Shown here in pieces: positions 51,601 to 64,000 of a DNA stretch of 64,000 nucleotides; position 1 is the stretch's first letter, and each line of letters opens with the position of its first letter. This DNA is from Marsupella aquatica (taxonomy: Eukaryota > Marchantiophyta), in the NCBI GenBank assembly GCA_973895155.1, contig OZ316898.1, forward strand, positions 868,001 to 932,000. Reading direction: 5' to 3'. A model generated the notes under the pieces. That model was not told where the DNA came from, searched no databases, and saw only the letters and a program-made list of their open reading frames with translations. The position numbers and the translations under genes were made by a program.

Positions 51601-54600
51601 TAAAGATTTTTTGAGATTTTCGTCTTGCAATACTAGTAAATATAGATCGATGATTTGGCGCCATAAAAAAAATCTACTTTTCAAGCACAATATCTTCTTC
51701 ATGTTAGAACAGATGTTTTTGAAAATCCTAAAGGGGAGAAAACCAGTTGATTTTGGTACATTGATTCTAATGTGCTGAATACTCTTGTAAATTACGGATT
51801 GAACTCAGTTGCCTGTCTGACACGCATTGAATGCGTTGTGGCTTTCTTCTTGGAGGAACTTAGTACCAGTCTTAATTTTTATAGGCGTGGACGACAGAAA
51901 TGTACGCTTACGGCTTGAGAGGTTGCAGAGAAGTCTTGGGACTGAGGGGAGTCAGTAGTATGATGAATTGTCGTTTGGCCTGGTGGGGATACCTTGGCGG
52001 TCTGGGGTATTCTTATACAAACTGCGATCGATTATACAGCGAGCATGCCCTAATATTTGTAAGAAATGTGTCGTTCATTGTAATACTGACCAAAAGCCTC
52101 AATATGGGTTGGATGTAGGCCACGGCATTTGTAATAACATATCCTGTAGAAAACAAAATTGGGGACGAAGCCGCCAATGAGAAGGCAGTTGCATGGGAAG
52201 AGGCTTTCATTCAGCTTGTCAAGGTATATTCTTAAATTGCGTATAATAAACTTTTCTAACGGCTAGTCCTTGCGTTGAAATTTTAGTATTTTCACGTACT
52301 GTGGATTGAACGTGGAGTTCATGTTTTACCTCTTGAAATATTTGCTTCATTAACTATCAGGATATCGCTAAAGATGGTTCTTATCCACCCAACTCGAGTT
52401 TGGATGCAGAACAAAGCAAGGATGTTCTAAAATTTTGATGTCATTGGAAGAGGCTGCTGGGAATGTTTTTCATGCACTAGACACTAATTTGGTCATCTTA
52501 TCGTTGACATAAGGAAGTTAAATGCTATTTGAGCAAAAGAAGAGATTCACTGTCCCAGCAGTCCCATGTGGACGATAAGGTTTGCGTGAATTGCACTGTG
52601 CTGATGAAGCATTGTTGGATTGGAACAGGGAGAGCTAATAGCTCTTGCTCAAGCAGAGGGCTTGACACTGGCATACTCGTCAGAAAGTTCCATAGAGGCT
52701 GAACTTTCAAGGGAGAGCACTGCGGATATTCTCACCATAGTTGTAAGCTCCAGAATGTGATTGCCTTAGCCAGAAGTCTGCCTATACTGCTTGATACTAG
52801 TCCGCGGCTTCTTGCGAGAGGCCATGCAGTTATGGTATAATGCACATGTCACATCATACGGTTCCATGTTGCTGTTGCTTTCGTTTGTAGTGGCCCTGTG
52901 TTCAGGTGGCTAATATGGATTCTTGTTTGTACAGGCGAGCTACGTGGTCATGTTTCTGTACATTTCATTCATACTCGGAGATTATTCACCGTCCGTGGCC
53001 TCTATATTCGTGACATCAAAAGTGAGCAGCTTTTTGTGCTACGTACTCTTTCATTTCTAGTTGTTACCAGATTTAAGGTACAAGCCAATCTACTGTGCTT
53101 GAAACCACCCAGATAAGTTGGGGTCAGTCTTATGGTGTTAGTGGTCGCGGATGCCCTACCACAGATCTATGATTTGCTATAATCTGGGCACTTGTTCTTC
53201 AGGTACTGCTGGGATTGGCGGGGGTTCTGCTTGTGGCCGTTTCTGTTCTTGGGTCAGTTGGTGTATTCAGCTATTTTGGTGTCAAGTCTACCTTAATTAT
53301 TGCGGAGGTCATCCCTTTCCTTGTCCTGGCGGTAAGTGATCAATCTTTCCTGTACGCAACTTCCAGTTCATTATCAAATCAATGTTGGAGGCATACACGA
53401 GATGTTAGGATTCCAATTCTTTGAAAGCAATATGACTAGGGTGAAGTACTAAGTATGAGTAAGTAGAACCTTTGTTCCGGAAACCTCTGCGTGGATATTT
53501 GCAATTTCTCTGGGAATCTCAGTCACAGTGATTATACGAATGATTATCCAGGTGATCACTTGAGCAACTATAGAACCAGACAGAAAAGTAAATGACTTCC
53601 ACATAAATTGACCGCTTTTGTTCTCTACTGCTAACACCATGGCTATAGTGTATGAGAAACCCAGTCATGCGACTGATCTTTGAACTGATCCGGTGCAGGT
53701 GGGTGTTGACAATATGTGCATCTTAGTGCATGCTGTGAAACGCCAGGATCCAGCCCTCTCACAGGAGGAAAGAGTTGGGACTGCCTTGAGTGAAGTTGGT
53801 CCATCGATTACTGTGGCTAGCCTCTCCGAGGTGTTAGCATTTGCTGTCGGGATTGTCACTCCAATGCCTGCATGCAGAGTTTTCTCAATGTTTGCAGGTA
53901 ACTTGGTTGTTCTGTTGCTACTAAGTTATGCTTTGTTCCTCCAATCCTGTCAAGGTTCAACCAAATAGACAGTGGTGGCAGATTTCTGTCTGGTTGTGGT
54001 CATTTGAATGTGGAATTGTGTCATATTAAAGTGTCTTAGACGACTAACCATGATTGTTTTCTAGATGGTGAGTTCGTTCAAACTTGTTCCAAATGTAATG
54101 AGGATGGAGTCTTTAATTTCAAGGGACGTTTATCGTCTCTTTTCATTCATGAGGAATTACACAATGAAAGACTGACTGCTTTGTATACTTCATACAGCCG
54201 TAGCAGTGCTCCTCGACTTCATATTACAAGTGACGGCGTTCGTTGCTCTTGTAGCATATGACTTAAAGAGAACTGAGAATCATAGAGTGGACTGTTTTCC
54301 TTGTGTTGAAGTTGAAGACGTATTCTTTATATCTTCTTTGCCTGAAGACGGTAGATCCTCTCTCTCACTTCGTCTATTCAAACCGGCAGTCTGTTGTGAT
54401 ATTGCGTGATAACAAATTTTCGTTTAAGAGACAGTGATTTGTTGATGTATTCTAGCCCAAGGTATGTGACGTGATAAGGGTCAATCTGAGAGCTGCTTTG
54501 TAAAGTTGATTGCTTGCACATGCTTTCTCTAGCAAATGAAGTGAGATTCGGCTCGCATTTGAGAGTCACGGTTCAAGGACCTGACATAACTTCTTACGCA

Positions 54601-57600
54601 ACTCTTTTGCACTCTTGGACACGTTTTATCAATGGTAACCTGTCGTAGTCAGAGCTATTTTGTGAGCAAGGCACCACGGTTGATTAACAGACTGGATGTG
54701 ATGTTGCATTGTAAGGATCCTTAGTGTTCCATGAAGTCAATATGGCTCGGATTATGAGAACTCATCTCTTGAGGTTATGGCTTGCAGATGAACGGCGCCA
54801 GTTCGGTGGGGCTCTTAGGCGGTATATGAAGGTGAGATTGGAGGGACGTAGGATACACATATCCTCCTTGCTCGATTTTTTACTGGCATATGGAAACTGT
54901 TGCATTGCGGATTAGTTGCATTTGAATGGTTAGGGTTGATTCTGACAGTGAGTTAGTGAGTGAGATGTACAATGCAAACTTTTTCTTTATAACTTTTGGA
55001 TTTCAATTGATGCTGCACATGATAATATTGAACTCGCATTATATCTAACGTTTCTGATTTGTCCACGTAGAATGTCCATGCTCCCATGCTGAGTCGACTT
55101 GAAGTTAAAGCACTTGTGGTGGCTATTTTCTCGGGCCTTTTCATTGGAAGCATTGTGAGCATCTAAATCCCATGCTTCTGCTACTTCTGAATGTATATTG
55201 ATACTAAGAATAGTGTTGTGCATTGCTGAAGAGGAGTACTGACGATATACTTTGAGTAGTGGGTGGTCAGGATGGCCAGGCGATCTCGTCTTTCTTATCC
55301 CTTTCGCGAATCCTGGAATAGCCTAATGTGTGATTGTCGACGAGCTTATTGCAGGCGTTGCTACCACGGCTCTCTCCAGGATTGGATCAAAAGGTTGCAC
55401 TCCCCCGTGACTCCTACCTTCAGGTTCGTTGAGTTTGGTGGCTTTACTCATATGGGATAAGTATCTTGTAATTTTGCTCATGCATTGGTTATGAGATGCA
55501 CTTGGTGTTTCACTTCATCTTTGAACTGAAAAATTCTCAAGCTTCTACATCATATATTAGTCACTGTATTCAGAAATCTGATTTTTGAGCTACTCTTAAA
55601 CGCTTTAGTTTGGAGTGAGTCACAATAGTATTACTTGTCGTCGGCTGTGCAGGGATATTTTGATAATATAACTGAGTATCTTCGTGTTGGACCACCAGTG
55701 TACTTCGTGGTCCAGGACTATAACTACAGGTATCTTTGCTTCACATTGCTTGCTATCTATTGCTCGGCTGGTGGTTGTGCAAATCCTTCAAAAAACTTCT
55801 AAACAAGACGAGTTGGTAGTATTGAGCTGAATCCATTGACTTTAAAATCCAAGACCTCCTACTGTGGCAAGAGCCCCAAGTGCAAGAAGGCTAAACTTGC
55901 GACCTTAAAACATATTTTAAAGAGACGGGACAAATGAACAAAACGAGAAGGGACGGATAAAATAAAACGCCAGGCGAGAAAATAGGAAACACGCGAACAA
56001 TAACCCTTCTCCCTCCAAAATACGTAAATGAAAATGGAAAACAACAACCTGACAACACAGACAAATACAAACGAATAGCAATGTAAGCTGGGAACAAGAA
56101 CCTCTGCGCACGACTGGATGGATATATATAATTTTTCTCCCTCCAAAATACGTAAATGAAAATGGAAAACAACAACCTGACAACACAGACAACTACAAAC
56201 GAAGAGCAATGTAAGCTGGGAACAAGAACCTCTGCGCACGACTGGATGGATATATATAAGTTTTCTCTCAGACTTCAGTGCTTGAGCTGATGAATTCAAA
56301 GAGGTTCTGTAACCAAGGCAACAGGGCTTTTGAAAGATGCCGAGCACCGTTTCCTAAGGGCTATGCAAGGGCGGACCCGTCTTTACCAAGAATTCCGAGT
56401 TACAAACCAATCTATTCATTACTTTCAGCTACACTTCATCTATCACTTTTTGTCACGCACTGTTCATTAGGCATGTAGTGATCATCAGGCCCGCGGATGC
56501 TCGTCAGCAATAAAAACAAACAGGAACAGAAAGGAAGAATATGTGCGGGCGAGTGCAAGAACTACGCCTCTCCGAAAGTCTAAAGTATGGTTAACGTAGT
56601 GGCCGACCGATGGATTAGCTGAAAAGTTACCTGTTGGCTACATGTTGACTAAAATCTCCAACTATGACGCTAGCAGATATTTCTGAAATTCTATCCGGGG
56701 ATAGAGGGATAAATGGTTGAAAGAAATGAAAATGGTTTACAGCTCACTCGTTATAGGTCTGCAGTGCTGGACTCTCGACCTTGATAGTGCAAGCGTTTTC
56801 ATGTGCTATAGGTCTGAAATGAGTTATGGAAAAAAAGCCATGAATCTGACGTGACATCACTCCAAACAAGCGCAATAGGAGAGGGACACAATTTTCAAGA
56901 AGATCTAAGGATAACTAACAGTAATGGTGACAGACGTGACGAATTGAGTGAGATTCTGTGCTGGCAATCCACTTAAAAATGAATTTTCATTGTGCAGCTT
57001 TAGTTAAGCAATACGGTTTTCAGAGTCTGGTCAATTTGATTCCCAAATCAGTTGATTATTAAGGCCAATGACAAACTTGGAGTATTAATATACCTGTTTG
57101 GTGGATGCCTCTCAGCACGGCAAGCAATCATACAAACAATTTATGCTCCATTAGCCGCTGCGATCCTAACTCTCTCTTAAACGAGGTCAACTTTACTACC
57201 TCTTCCTAACCCAAGTTCAGTTGGTTTTGTTTGGTAAAATAATCGCAGCAAATTTGCTTTAAGTCGTTGCGGGGTACTTCCATAGGAATTTCTACTAGCA
57301 TGTCATGGGTATACCGAAGTATACCGAACTGGTGGGTCGATACGTCAAGGAACACTGCTGGTAGAGAGACTGTTATGCAGAAAGGTCACTGACGTGCCTC
57401 GTGATATGTCTTAGGTATCCAGAGCAGCTCTGTCACCAGGCACAAGTTTCATTGCCTCGCCAGCTGCATCTTGGTTAGATGACTTCTTGGTTTTTATTTC
57501 TCCTGATGCGTTTGGATGCTGCCGAACTTTTTCTGATGGATCGTACTGTCCTCCAGATGATCAGGTGCATATACCTAACACATAGGCTCAAAAGCGTACA

Positions 57601-60600
57601 TGCATGCTTTCTTCAAAAATATGTATGTAAGAAAGATTGGTAATTTCTTCAGGAATGGGTTTGAGAATCAGAGAGCAGAGTGACAATCCTGGACTACATG
57701 CTGTCAGTCGGTTGATTATACCAACTGGGGTTGAGTGCTTCCCGCTGACTGATCCTTATGATATATTTCTGATTTCTTTGTGTTGCGAAAACGTCTCCAG
57801 CCACCTTGCTGCGAACAGGATTATGACTACTGCACCGGGACCGATAATTGTAAAGATTGTACAACGGTATTGACCTTCAGGGATACGTCTGTCTTTTGGC
57901 TCTTTCATTTGATTGTTTATGTGTAGTACTCGAACACAACTTCCTTGGATTTGTTGATATCAGTTGGATCAAATGAATGGCTTTATAGTACAGGGTCCGC
58001 TAGATAGTGGCCAGACAGTGCAACGCTGCTGTAAACCACAAATGTTGAGTTGGAGACTCGACACGTGATATCTGTGCAATATTGTGATCTCTCTCTCTCT
58101 GGCATTATAATTAAAATTTGTGCAAGGTAAACTTGATTAAAGTAAGTCAAGCTCATCTACTACTTCCGGATTTGTTTTCGGGAAGGCTTTGTTCTTTTCA
58201 CACCGTGCTTCCCTCGGGTTAAGCACTGTGTTCTTAGGTGCAAGAACGTCATATTTGTCTGACTGGATCATGACATAACCTGGCACAAGTGTCGGAATTC
58301 AATGGAGGATATTTCAATCGTATTAATCCTTTCGTGGAAATTTTTCAATATGGGTGGCCTGTGGCAGTGCTTTCTGAATTCTGATTTGGCAGAAGGTCGC
58401 CCTTCGACCGACCAGTTTAAAGAGAAGTTGCCATGGTTTCTTGAGGCTCTTCCCTCCGCAGATTGTGCAAAGGGTGGTCATGGAGCTTATACCAACAGTC
58501 TGGACCTTACTGGTATACCAATGCACCTATGTCGTGTCTCTTATAGTGTCTGTTTTCGGGCCACAAGCTCTGTAACCGTAAGTGCGTAATAGGTTGGTTC
58601 CTTTCCCAGATATGTTCTTGCTTGATGACACTAACGGTACCTCCCATTATATTACCGTCTTTGTTTTGAGATGTCCTGGAAAGCTTTCTTATGGAAGGTT
58701 GATCCTACGTTTTCATTTCCCGCTCAATTTATAGAGTTTGGAGGTGCTTTCCGGGTATTTTGTCTAGATTAGACTGGACAGTATTTTCTAAGTTACTTCC
58801 CTATAGTGAGATAATATGATTGTCTCATTCAAACAAATATTTCCTTGAAGACACTTCAATCGTGGAATCTTTCTATTTTTAAAAATCTTCTCCAATTTAT
58901 GGTACAATTTTGCGGCTACAGGATATGAATCTGGCATCATCACAGCATCGGAATTCCGTTCTTATCATACACCTCTGAACAAACAGGTGCCTGAACTGCA
59001 AGGATAATTTGTTGCTCGATATCTTTTGAGTTGGGCAACATCTTCTTACGATGAATGAGTTAGTTGAAGGATTATTAGGATTGGTTGCTTTGCATTTCAT
59101 CTCGTGCAGTTTTTGGTCTTCGAAACTTTTCTAGCTTATCTGATATCCCTTAACCGTTTGAGATCCAGAACTTTAGTCCAGAGGGATCATGTGCTTCACC
59201 CCATGATCTTGTGTGTTGGTTTCCAGACTGATTACGTGGACGCCCTTCGTGCGGCAAAAGAGTTCACAAAAAGGATATCAGAATCTTTGCAGGTACTTTT
59301 AAAGCATTTGAGTCTGGATCCGTTGCTAATATAGTTCCCAAGAGATTCTCCTAGAATTTGTAAGAGCAGCTGTACTGATGTGTATTATCCTGTCAATTTG
59401 CGTACTGTATTACACGACAAGAGTTGCGCTGTTTCTACACTAGTGCGGTTAGTTGTAATTTCAACATTGGGTTAATGGAAAAGTTTCGTAATTGAAAGAA
59501 CTGATATGGATGGCCAGTATCCAAGATTGAGGAAGTTCGACTTGAAATTGACTATGAGCTTGCTGTGGGTGAAATTGAACTGACCGCAGTGCTACTGATA
59601 TTTGTCAGATTGAAATATTTCCATATTCAGTCTTCTACATTTATTTTGAGCAGTATCTTGACATTTGGGCAACTGCTGTGGGAAGCGTTCTCCTGGCTCT
59701 TTGTATGACTTTCGAACCTAATTCCCTCTAGTCTGAATAGACGGAAACGACAGCGGAAACTAAATATATTCATATTCTAAAAGCAGGATTCACATATTTT
59801 ACACATTAGCAGTAGTAGTTGGAAATTTTACTTGCTTTCTGACAATTCTAAGTCGTTCTATGCAATGGCTGGAATTTGTGCAGGTGCGGTATTCCTAGTC
59901 TCTTTCGCCATCACCAGCAGGTTTGAACAAACGTCTTCCTCCATACTGTTCTGATTATCCCTTGTCAAGTTTTAGAACGGTGCCTTTGAAAGATATAGGA
60001 GATCCTGGATGCTGAAAACACGATCTAGAGCTCAAAGAAAGTTCAGGCCAACTTTGTCTATACAGATGGAGTAAATTTATCTGTGTTTCGTGCAGTTTTT
60101 GGACCTCCTGCATTATCTTCTTGGTACTTGCAATGATTATTACAGACCTGATGGTAAGTAACAATAATGTGTTCCTTTATAACTCCTACCTTGAGTTTCT
60201 GATAAGGCTGCTAATATGCATAATATGAATTGTTTGTGTCAGTTGAACAAGAGGGTGAATTGTTGTCATAACTAGCACCGTCAGTAGCGTTGTTTAGTTG
60301 ATCAAAAGCAGAGATGGTGGAAAGGGACCTGCATTCGATAGGCAACAGATCATTGGACTAGAGGTTCCCTTCTTTCTCAGCTCGCTGGACTTCAAAGTCC
60401 TGGCAGTCGTTTATACGGTCGGTTTAAAGTTGGGCGACGGCGACCACGAACATGTGCTTACTAAATTGCTTCGTGCAGGGGGTCATGGTACTCTGGAACA
60501 TTCAACTGAATGCAGTGTCTGTTGTGAATCTCGTAATGTCCATCGGCATCGGCGTGGAATTCTGTGTTCACATTACTCATGCATTTTTGGTACGCACGAA

Positions 60601-62180
60601 TCTATGTAGAGTTCCTTCATAGCATCAACTTATGGAAATGTGGCTTGCCTTCAATGTCAACATTTGACGCCAAAGTTGTGGTAGTCAAAACGCCTTCCGG
60701 GGCATTGTGGATTGATTAATGAGACGCGGCGTTTTTTGCAGTGAGAACAATATGATTGTTCTATTTATGAGACTGAATATCCAGATAGTCATCTTTCATG
60801 GGAATGCTGGATCGGAGAGAATTTGTGCAAAGACGGGATCAGCCCATGACTTTCTGTTCGCTTTACTTGATTGCAGGTGAGCACTGGTGGCCGGTCTGAG
60901 CGGGCATCAGAAGCTTTAACAACTATGGGTGCTTCGGTTTTCAGGTAATAGTTTGTGCTCTTAACATGATTCTTTTCCCTCGTTAGTAAATAACGATCTT
61001 TGATCTTCCCAGTAATACGATTTCGTAAACAAATTTGGTGTATAGCACAGTGACTTCCACCCGATCCTTGTCCTCAATCCATCCAAGCAATAGTACCGAC
61101 AGTATCTTCAATGTGCATGTTTTCTCATGAAATTTCGTGATATTGCCTCTGCAGTGGAATCACGTTGACCAAGTTCGTCGGCGTTCTTGTTCTCTTCTTC
61201 GCCAAGTCTGAGATTTTTGAGGTCAGAGAAGACTCTGGTCCATAATCCACCCGGCATGATATATTCATTTTGTTTCATGTAGAGCGTCTAGTAATCAATG
61301 AAGATTGAGCAGCCACGTTGTGGTGGAACTGTAAGAGTGATTCCTCGTTCTATCGCAATCTTTCTATAGTATGAACTTTTTGTTTGGTATCTACCCCTGA
61401 CCTGAGAAGGGAGGCTAAACAAGGTTGGCCGTTGATCATGTTTTCCAGATTTACTACTTTCGAATGTACCTGGCTCTAGTGATTCTGGGTGCCTTGCATG
61501 GGCTTGTCTTTCTCCCTGTAAGTTTGCTAAGCCCCTTTTCTATAGCTGTTGCACTTTTCGGGCACTAATTATTGTTAATTAACAAGAACTTGCCGAAGTA
61601 GGAGTTATGCCAAATACAAATCATTTTCACAAACTGTCAAGTTCTGAGCTTTCAAGTAGAGTTTAAAATGGCATCGGATGAGCAGTCTTGAAACACAATT
61701 TGCCATGTGCTCGCGTTACTTTTGGCAACAGTTCAGGACACACTGAAGCATAGTATTCAAAGCTAAGTCGGTTGAACCCAGTGTGCTGCACTTCCTTTCT
61801 CGTAAAGCATATTGTGTGGTGACGCTACCTTACTTTGAAACAACCACGAAAGCCAATATTGGTTGCACAGAAGGAAACAATATGATCGCATTGAAGAGGG
61901 ACGCGCAACTGTTGCTTTTCATGGTTTATCCCTCAATAGCAATGAAACCATTGGACGGTTCTATTCGTCATCTTTCCAATTCAATAGTGTTCATGATTGT
62001 TGATTTTCATGACAGGTTATCCTGAGTTTGGTGGGCCCTCCAGCAGTTGCTCTCTCATCATTTGCTATGGAGAAAGCTAAGGAGACAGCTGACAAAAATG
62101 TAGGGACTTCTTCGGGTTATCCTTCAGATTCAGAAGAAGCTGAAGCAGCTACTGCAATAACAGAATTTCGGGATAAATGA
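45608..62180 (+). CDS. NPC1: NPC1-like sterol transporter, 38 exons
   Basis: Niemann-Pick C1 proteins are multi-pass membrane proteins of lysosome/vacuole-type compartments that export sterols. Exons: 45608-45660, 46858-46960, 47111-47218, 47426-47542, 47978-48128, 48348-48610, 48807-49004, 49257-49333, 49951-50068, 50417-50500, 50640-50735, 50910-51011, 51235-51303, 51503-51598, 52119-52223, 52629-52742, 52935-53021, 53203-53331, 53699-53897, 54198-54350, 54788-54831, 55071-55154, 55355-55423, 55653-55729, 57116-57185, 57415-57564, 57801-57866, 58368-58512, 58922-58986, 59227-59292, 59609-59702, 59884-59920, 60096-60153, 60479-60589, 60877-60944, 61155-61221, 61449-61517, 62016-62180. They sum to 1308 residues, the usual size. 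Marks: signal peptide ([10 protein letters not shown]); Cys-rich sterol-binding domain ([42 protein letters not shown]); first membrane span in exon 7; sterol-sensing domain in exons 17-20 ([34 protein letters not shown]); luminal [16 protein letters not shown]; final span and acidic tail. Exon 1's donor is weak (GTTCGT), chosen for phase. Confidence 0.95.
55730..57115. other. longest NPC1-like intron, carrying a tandem duplication
   Basis: Intron 24, at 1386 bases, lies among the longest of the gene. It holds the 128-bp duplication at 56009-56265. No transposon ends are seen around the duplication. The next exon (57116-57185) is short and was found only by its [13 protein letters not shown] stretch and matching phase. 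Confidence 0.7.
56009..56265. repeat. tandem duplication, 128-bp unit, inside an NPC1-like intron
   Basis: Two almost identical units begin ctccctccaaaatacg at 56009 and 56137 and end around ctggatggatatatata. They differ at only a few positions, so the duplication is fairly recent. It creates a spurious repeated hydrophobic frame on minus. Confidence 0.88.
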
Positions 62181-62943
62181 CGGATATGATTCTGTGTTTC
62201 TTAACAAAGGATTCCCTTTCCGTTTCACAGTCTAGGTCGATTTTACATGTCAAAGCACAACACTTTCCATATCTCGCCAGTGCATTTTTCAGGGCTGTGT
62301 TTGCAAATCATTGAGTTGTACTTACTCAATTCTAAAAGGTTAGTAGTTTCCATACTCGTCATGGATAGTCTCAGGGTAGCTTCTGGAGTGCATCCCTTCA
62401 CTTCATTTTTGGGACCATTCCTGACATTTTCATCTTTCTTATATTCTTTGAATGGTATTCCATTTTGTGGTCTGCGCTGATTCCTTACAGCTTGACGATA
62501 CCAGTAGAAGCATAAGACTGGTAGGCAGTGCGGCAGCATCCATGCGTCTCTTATGAGTTTCGTTAGATTGTATTTCCAACTACCGTATCAGGAAGATGGT
62601 TGCTTGAAGCTTGGAGTGGACAGTGTTGTTACGAGAAAGTCATTTTCTAGAATCTCAGATCGTACTTGTAGGCCATGGGTGCCATCTATTGGCTGCTCGC
62701 GTTCACAGGCGACCGTGAAGCACTGCTCTCACGTCTGAACAGAGTGTCACCGTCCCTTCCTCGTTACTTAATATCGTGTAGTGTTCGAGAGTGTGCTTTC
62801 TTGTTGCTTTGCCCCCCTTGATGTTGCCGTTCCATTCCATACTTCTGGAAAGTCTGGTTTCTGCAATTATAACCCACTAGAGTCTTCTGCTCAGACACAT
62901 CTATCCCTATGAAGTCTCTATGCTGTCCCAAAACGCCTCTTGT

Positions 62944-63049
62944 TACGGACCCATGAGAGGTCCCTTCCAAAATTCCTGGCACCAGAGCGTGCCACGTCAA
63001 CAACAACCGCAACAAACAAGACTCTTCGATTTTGTGAATCAAAATTACA
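62944..63049 (+). repeat. dispersed repeat family B, copy 2
   Basis: This copy matches 21495-21603 in the same orientation over about 106 bases, with gaggtccctt, cacgtcaacaa and acaacaaacaaga in common. Similarity fades quickly on both sides. Confidence 0.7.
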
Positions 63050-63510
63050 TTTTTTGGGGGTAAAGCTGATGTACTCTAAACTGTGTTAGCCTAGGCCCAT
63101 GCCAATAAAAAATATAGTGGGATGGAGGTTCGGTCCGACCTTGTAACTTTGGTTGCCAATGTCAATTTAGAGATACTATAAAATAGAATAATTTCACTGT
63201 AACTTTACTTGTAGTTCACGGGAAAGGAAGACGTTAGGGAGCAGCAGTTCAACTTCAATCCCCTTCTACTAAGTGGCTAGATTTTTCTGAGATCATCTCA
63301 TTGTTTCCCTCGTAATCTCACTTTTCACTACTGGTCGTCACCATAAAAGGTTTGGATTGAATGACTTTTAAGTTGATTATATTGGCACCTTTGGTCCCCA
63401 ATTTTCTTAATGAATAACAAAACAATTGAGCTTAGTTTTGGTATCGGATATTAATTTTATGTTATTAAAGAAAATATGTTATTAAATGAAATACTTCGTA
63501 TTTTTTTGTG

Positions 63511-63553
63511 ATAGGGACCTACCTAGCTATAAATATTCCAAATAGGTCCCTAT
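63511..63553. repeat. short perfect inverted repeat
   Basis: ATAGGGACCTA at 63511-63521 pairs perfectly with TAGGTCCCTAT at 63543-63553, leaving a 21-base AT-rich loop. It could be a tiny transposon relic or just a cruciform-prone site. Confidence 0.8.
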
Positions 63554-63744
63554 TACAAATGCCCACAATTAGCGGCACAAGAGTGCATTATTTATATATT
63601 TGGATCTGTAGCTACAAGTATTCCCTTTAAGTTGTTTGTGGAATTGTTTTCCTAGCTTTTCCTAGTTTTTCCTACCCGTTGTTATTGATTTATTTCCTGG
63701 TTTGAAATTGGTACCAGAATAGCATACAAACCATGCTGAGCCAC

Positions 63745-63818
63745 ATCTTGATTCTGTGGGTATGCACCAAGAAACTTGCATATCTTGATTCTATGGGTGT
63801 GCACCAAGAAACTTGCAT
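63745..63818 (+). repeat. 37-bp tandem duplication
   Basis: Two copies of a unit starting atcttgattct and ending aagaaacttgcat lie head to tail at 63745 and 63782. They differ at two positions. Confidence 0.9.
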
Positions 63819-64000
63819 AAATCAAACCTTTTGGCTCTACCAGCTTTAAAGTAAAAAATTCCATTCCAAGTTTGGATGGATTGTTATGTTGTTCTCAAGC
63901 TATCGCCATGGAATGTGACGGGAAACAAATCATTTTACTCCTAATCATGGGACAGCCCAACTACAAATGGATGCAAAATTTTCTCGTTAATATTTACCCA

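Larger units (their letters stand above)
62181..64000. other. NPC1-like 3' flank and intergenic DNA to window edge
   Basis: No gene is supportable. The first part should be the 3' UTR of the NPC1-like gene. Beyond it are dispersed repeat B copy 2, an 11-bp inverted repeat and a 37-bp tandem duplication. The last few hundred bases are AT-rich. Confidence 0.6.

Noticed and set aside
52362-52437. Possible extra NPC1-like exon ([13 protein letters not shown])
   Set aside because: It follows an acceptor-like CAG but has no good donor and soon meets a stop; exons on either side join in phase without it.
55859-56347. 162-codon minus ORF with repeated hydrophobic segments
   Set aside because: It comes from the 128-bp duplication in an NPC1-like intron; the period is not a multiple of three and there is no family match.

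Overview
The window is nuclear DNA of a land plant. The evidence is split genes with GT-AG introns, plant-only families (a RETICULATA-RELATED plastid protein and a MYC2-like bHLH), a Ty1/copia LTR retrotransposon and a PIF/Harbinger transposon. Compact introns and simple intergenic DNA suggest a non-seed plant such as a moss, but nothing here fixes the lineage and that guess is weak.

Five host genes can be read. (1) 1-5654, minus: BRR2, the U5 snRNP helicase, as one uninterrupted coding exon running off the left edge, with a likely intron in its 5' UTR. (2) 9048-12241, plus: a seven-exon RETICULATA-RELATED (DUF3411) gene. (3) 29485-31491, plus: an intronless MYC2-type bHLH gene. (4) 32847-40120, minus: a ten-exon TTC39/Iml2-type tetratricopeptide gene, convergent with the bHLH gene. 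(5) 45608-62180, plus: a 38-exon NPC1-like sterol transporter gene, complete in the window. They are unrelated housekeeping or regulatory genes and form no operon or cluster. The exon models for (2), (4) and (5) were built by hand from splice signals, phase agreement and family similarity; each sums to a whole number of codons.

The spaces between genes are rich in transposons. A copia element on the minus strand (14464-19269) has nearly identical LTRs and a perfect 5-bp target duplication, but has lost its primer-binding site and the first part of gag. A diverged solo LTR of a related family, with its own perfect 5-bp duplication, lies at 43507-43848. A complete PIF/Harbinger element (23325-27675) has matching terminal inverted repeats and a 3-bp duplication. 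It carries a frameshifted transposase on plus and an intact Myb/SANT-like partner gene on minus. Two further dispersed repeat families, each with two copies in the window, and many short tandem duplications fill the rest.

I found no tRNA, rRNA or CRISPR array and no clear sign of a wholly new system. The most useful second looks are the young but already broken copia copy, the solo LTR, the Harbinger element with an extra third ORF, the two dispersed repeat families, and the unresolved splice points in the TTC39-like and NPC1-like genes.
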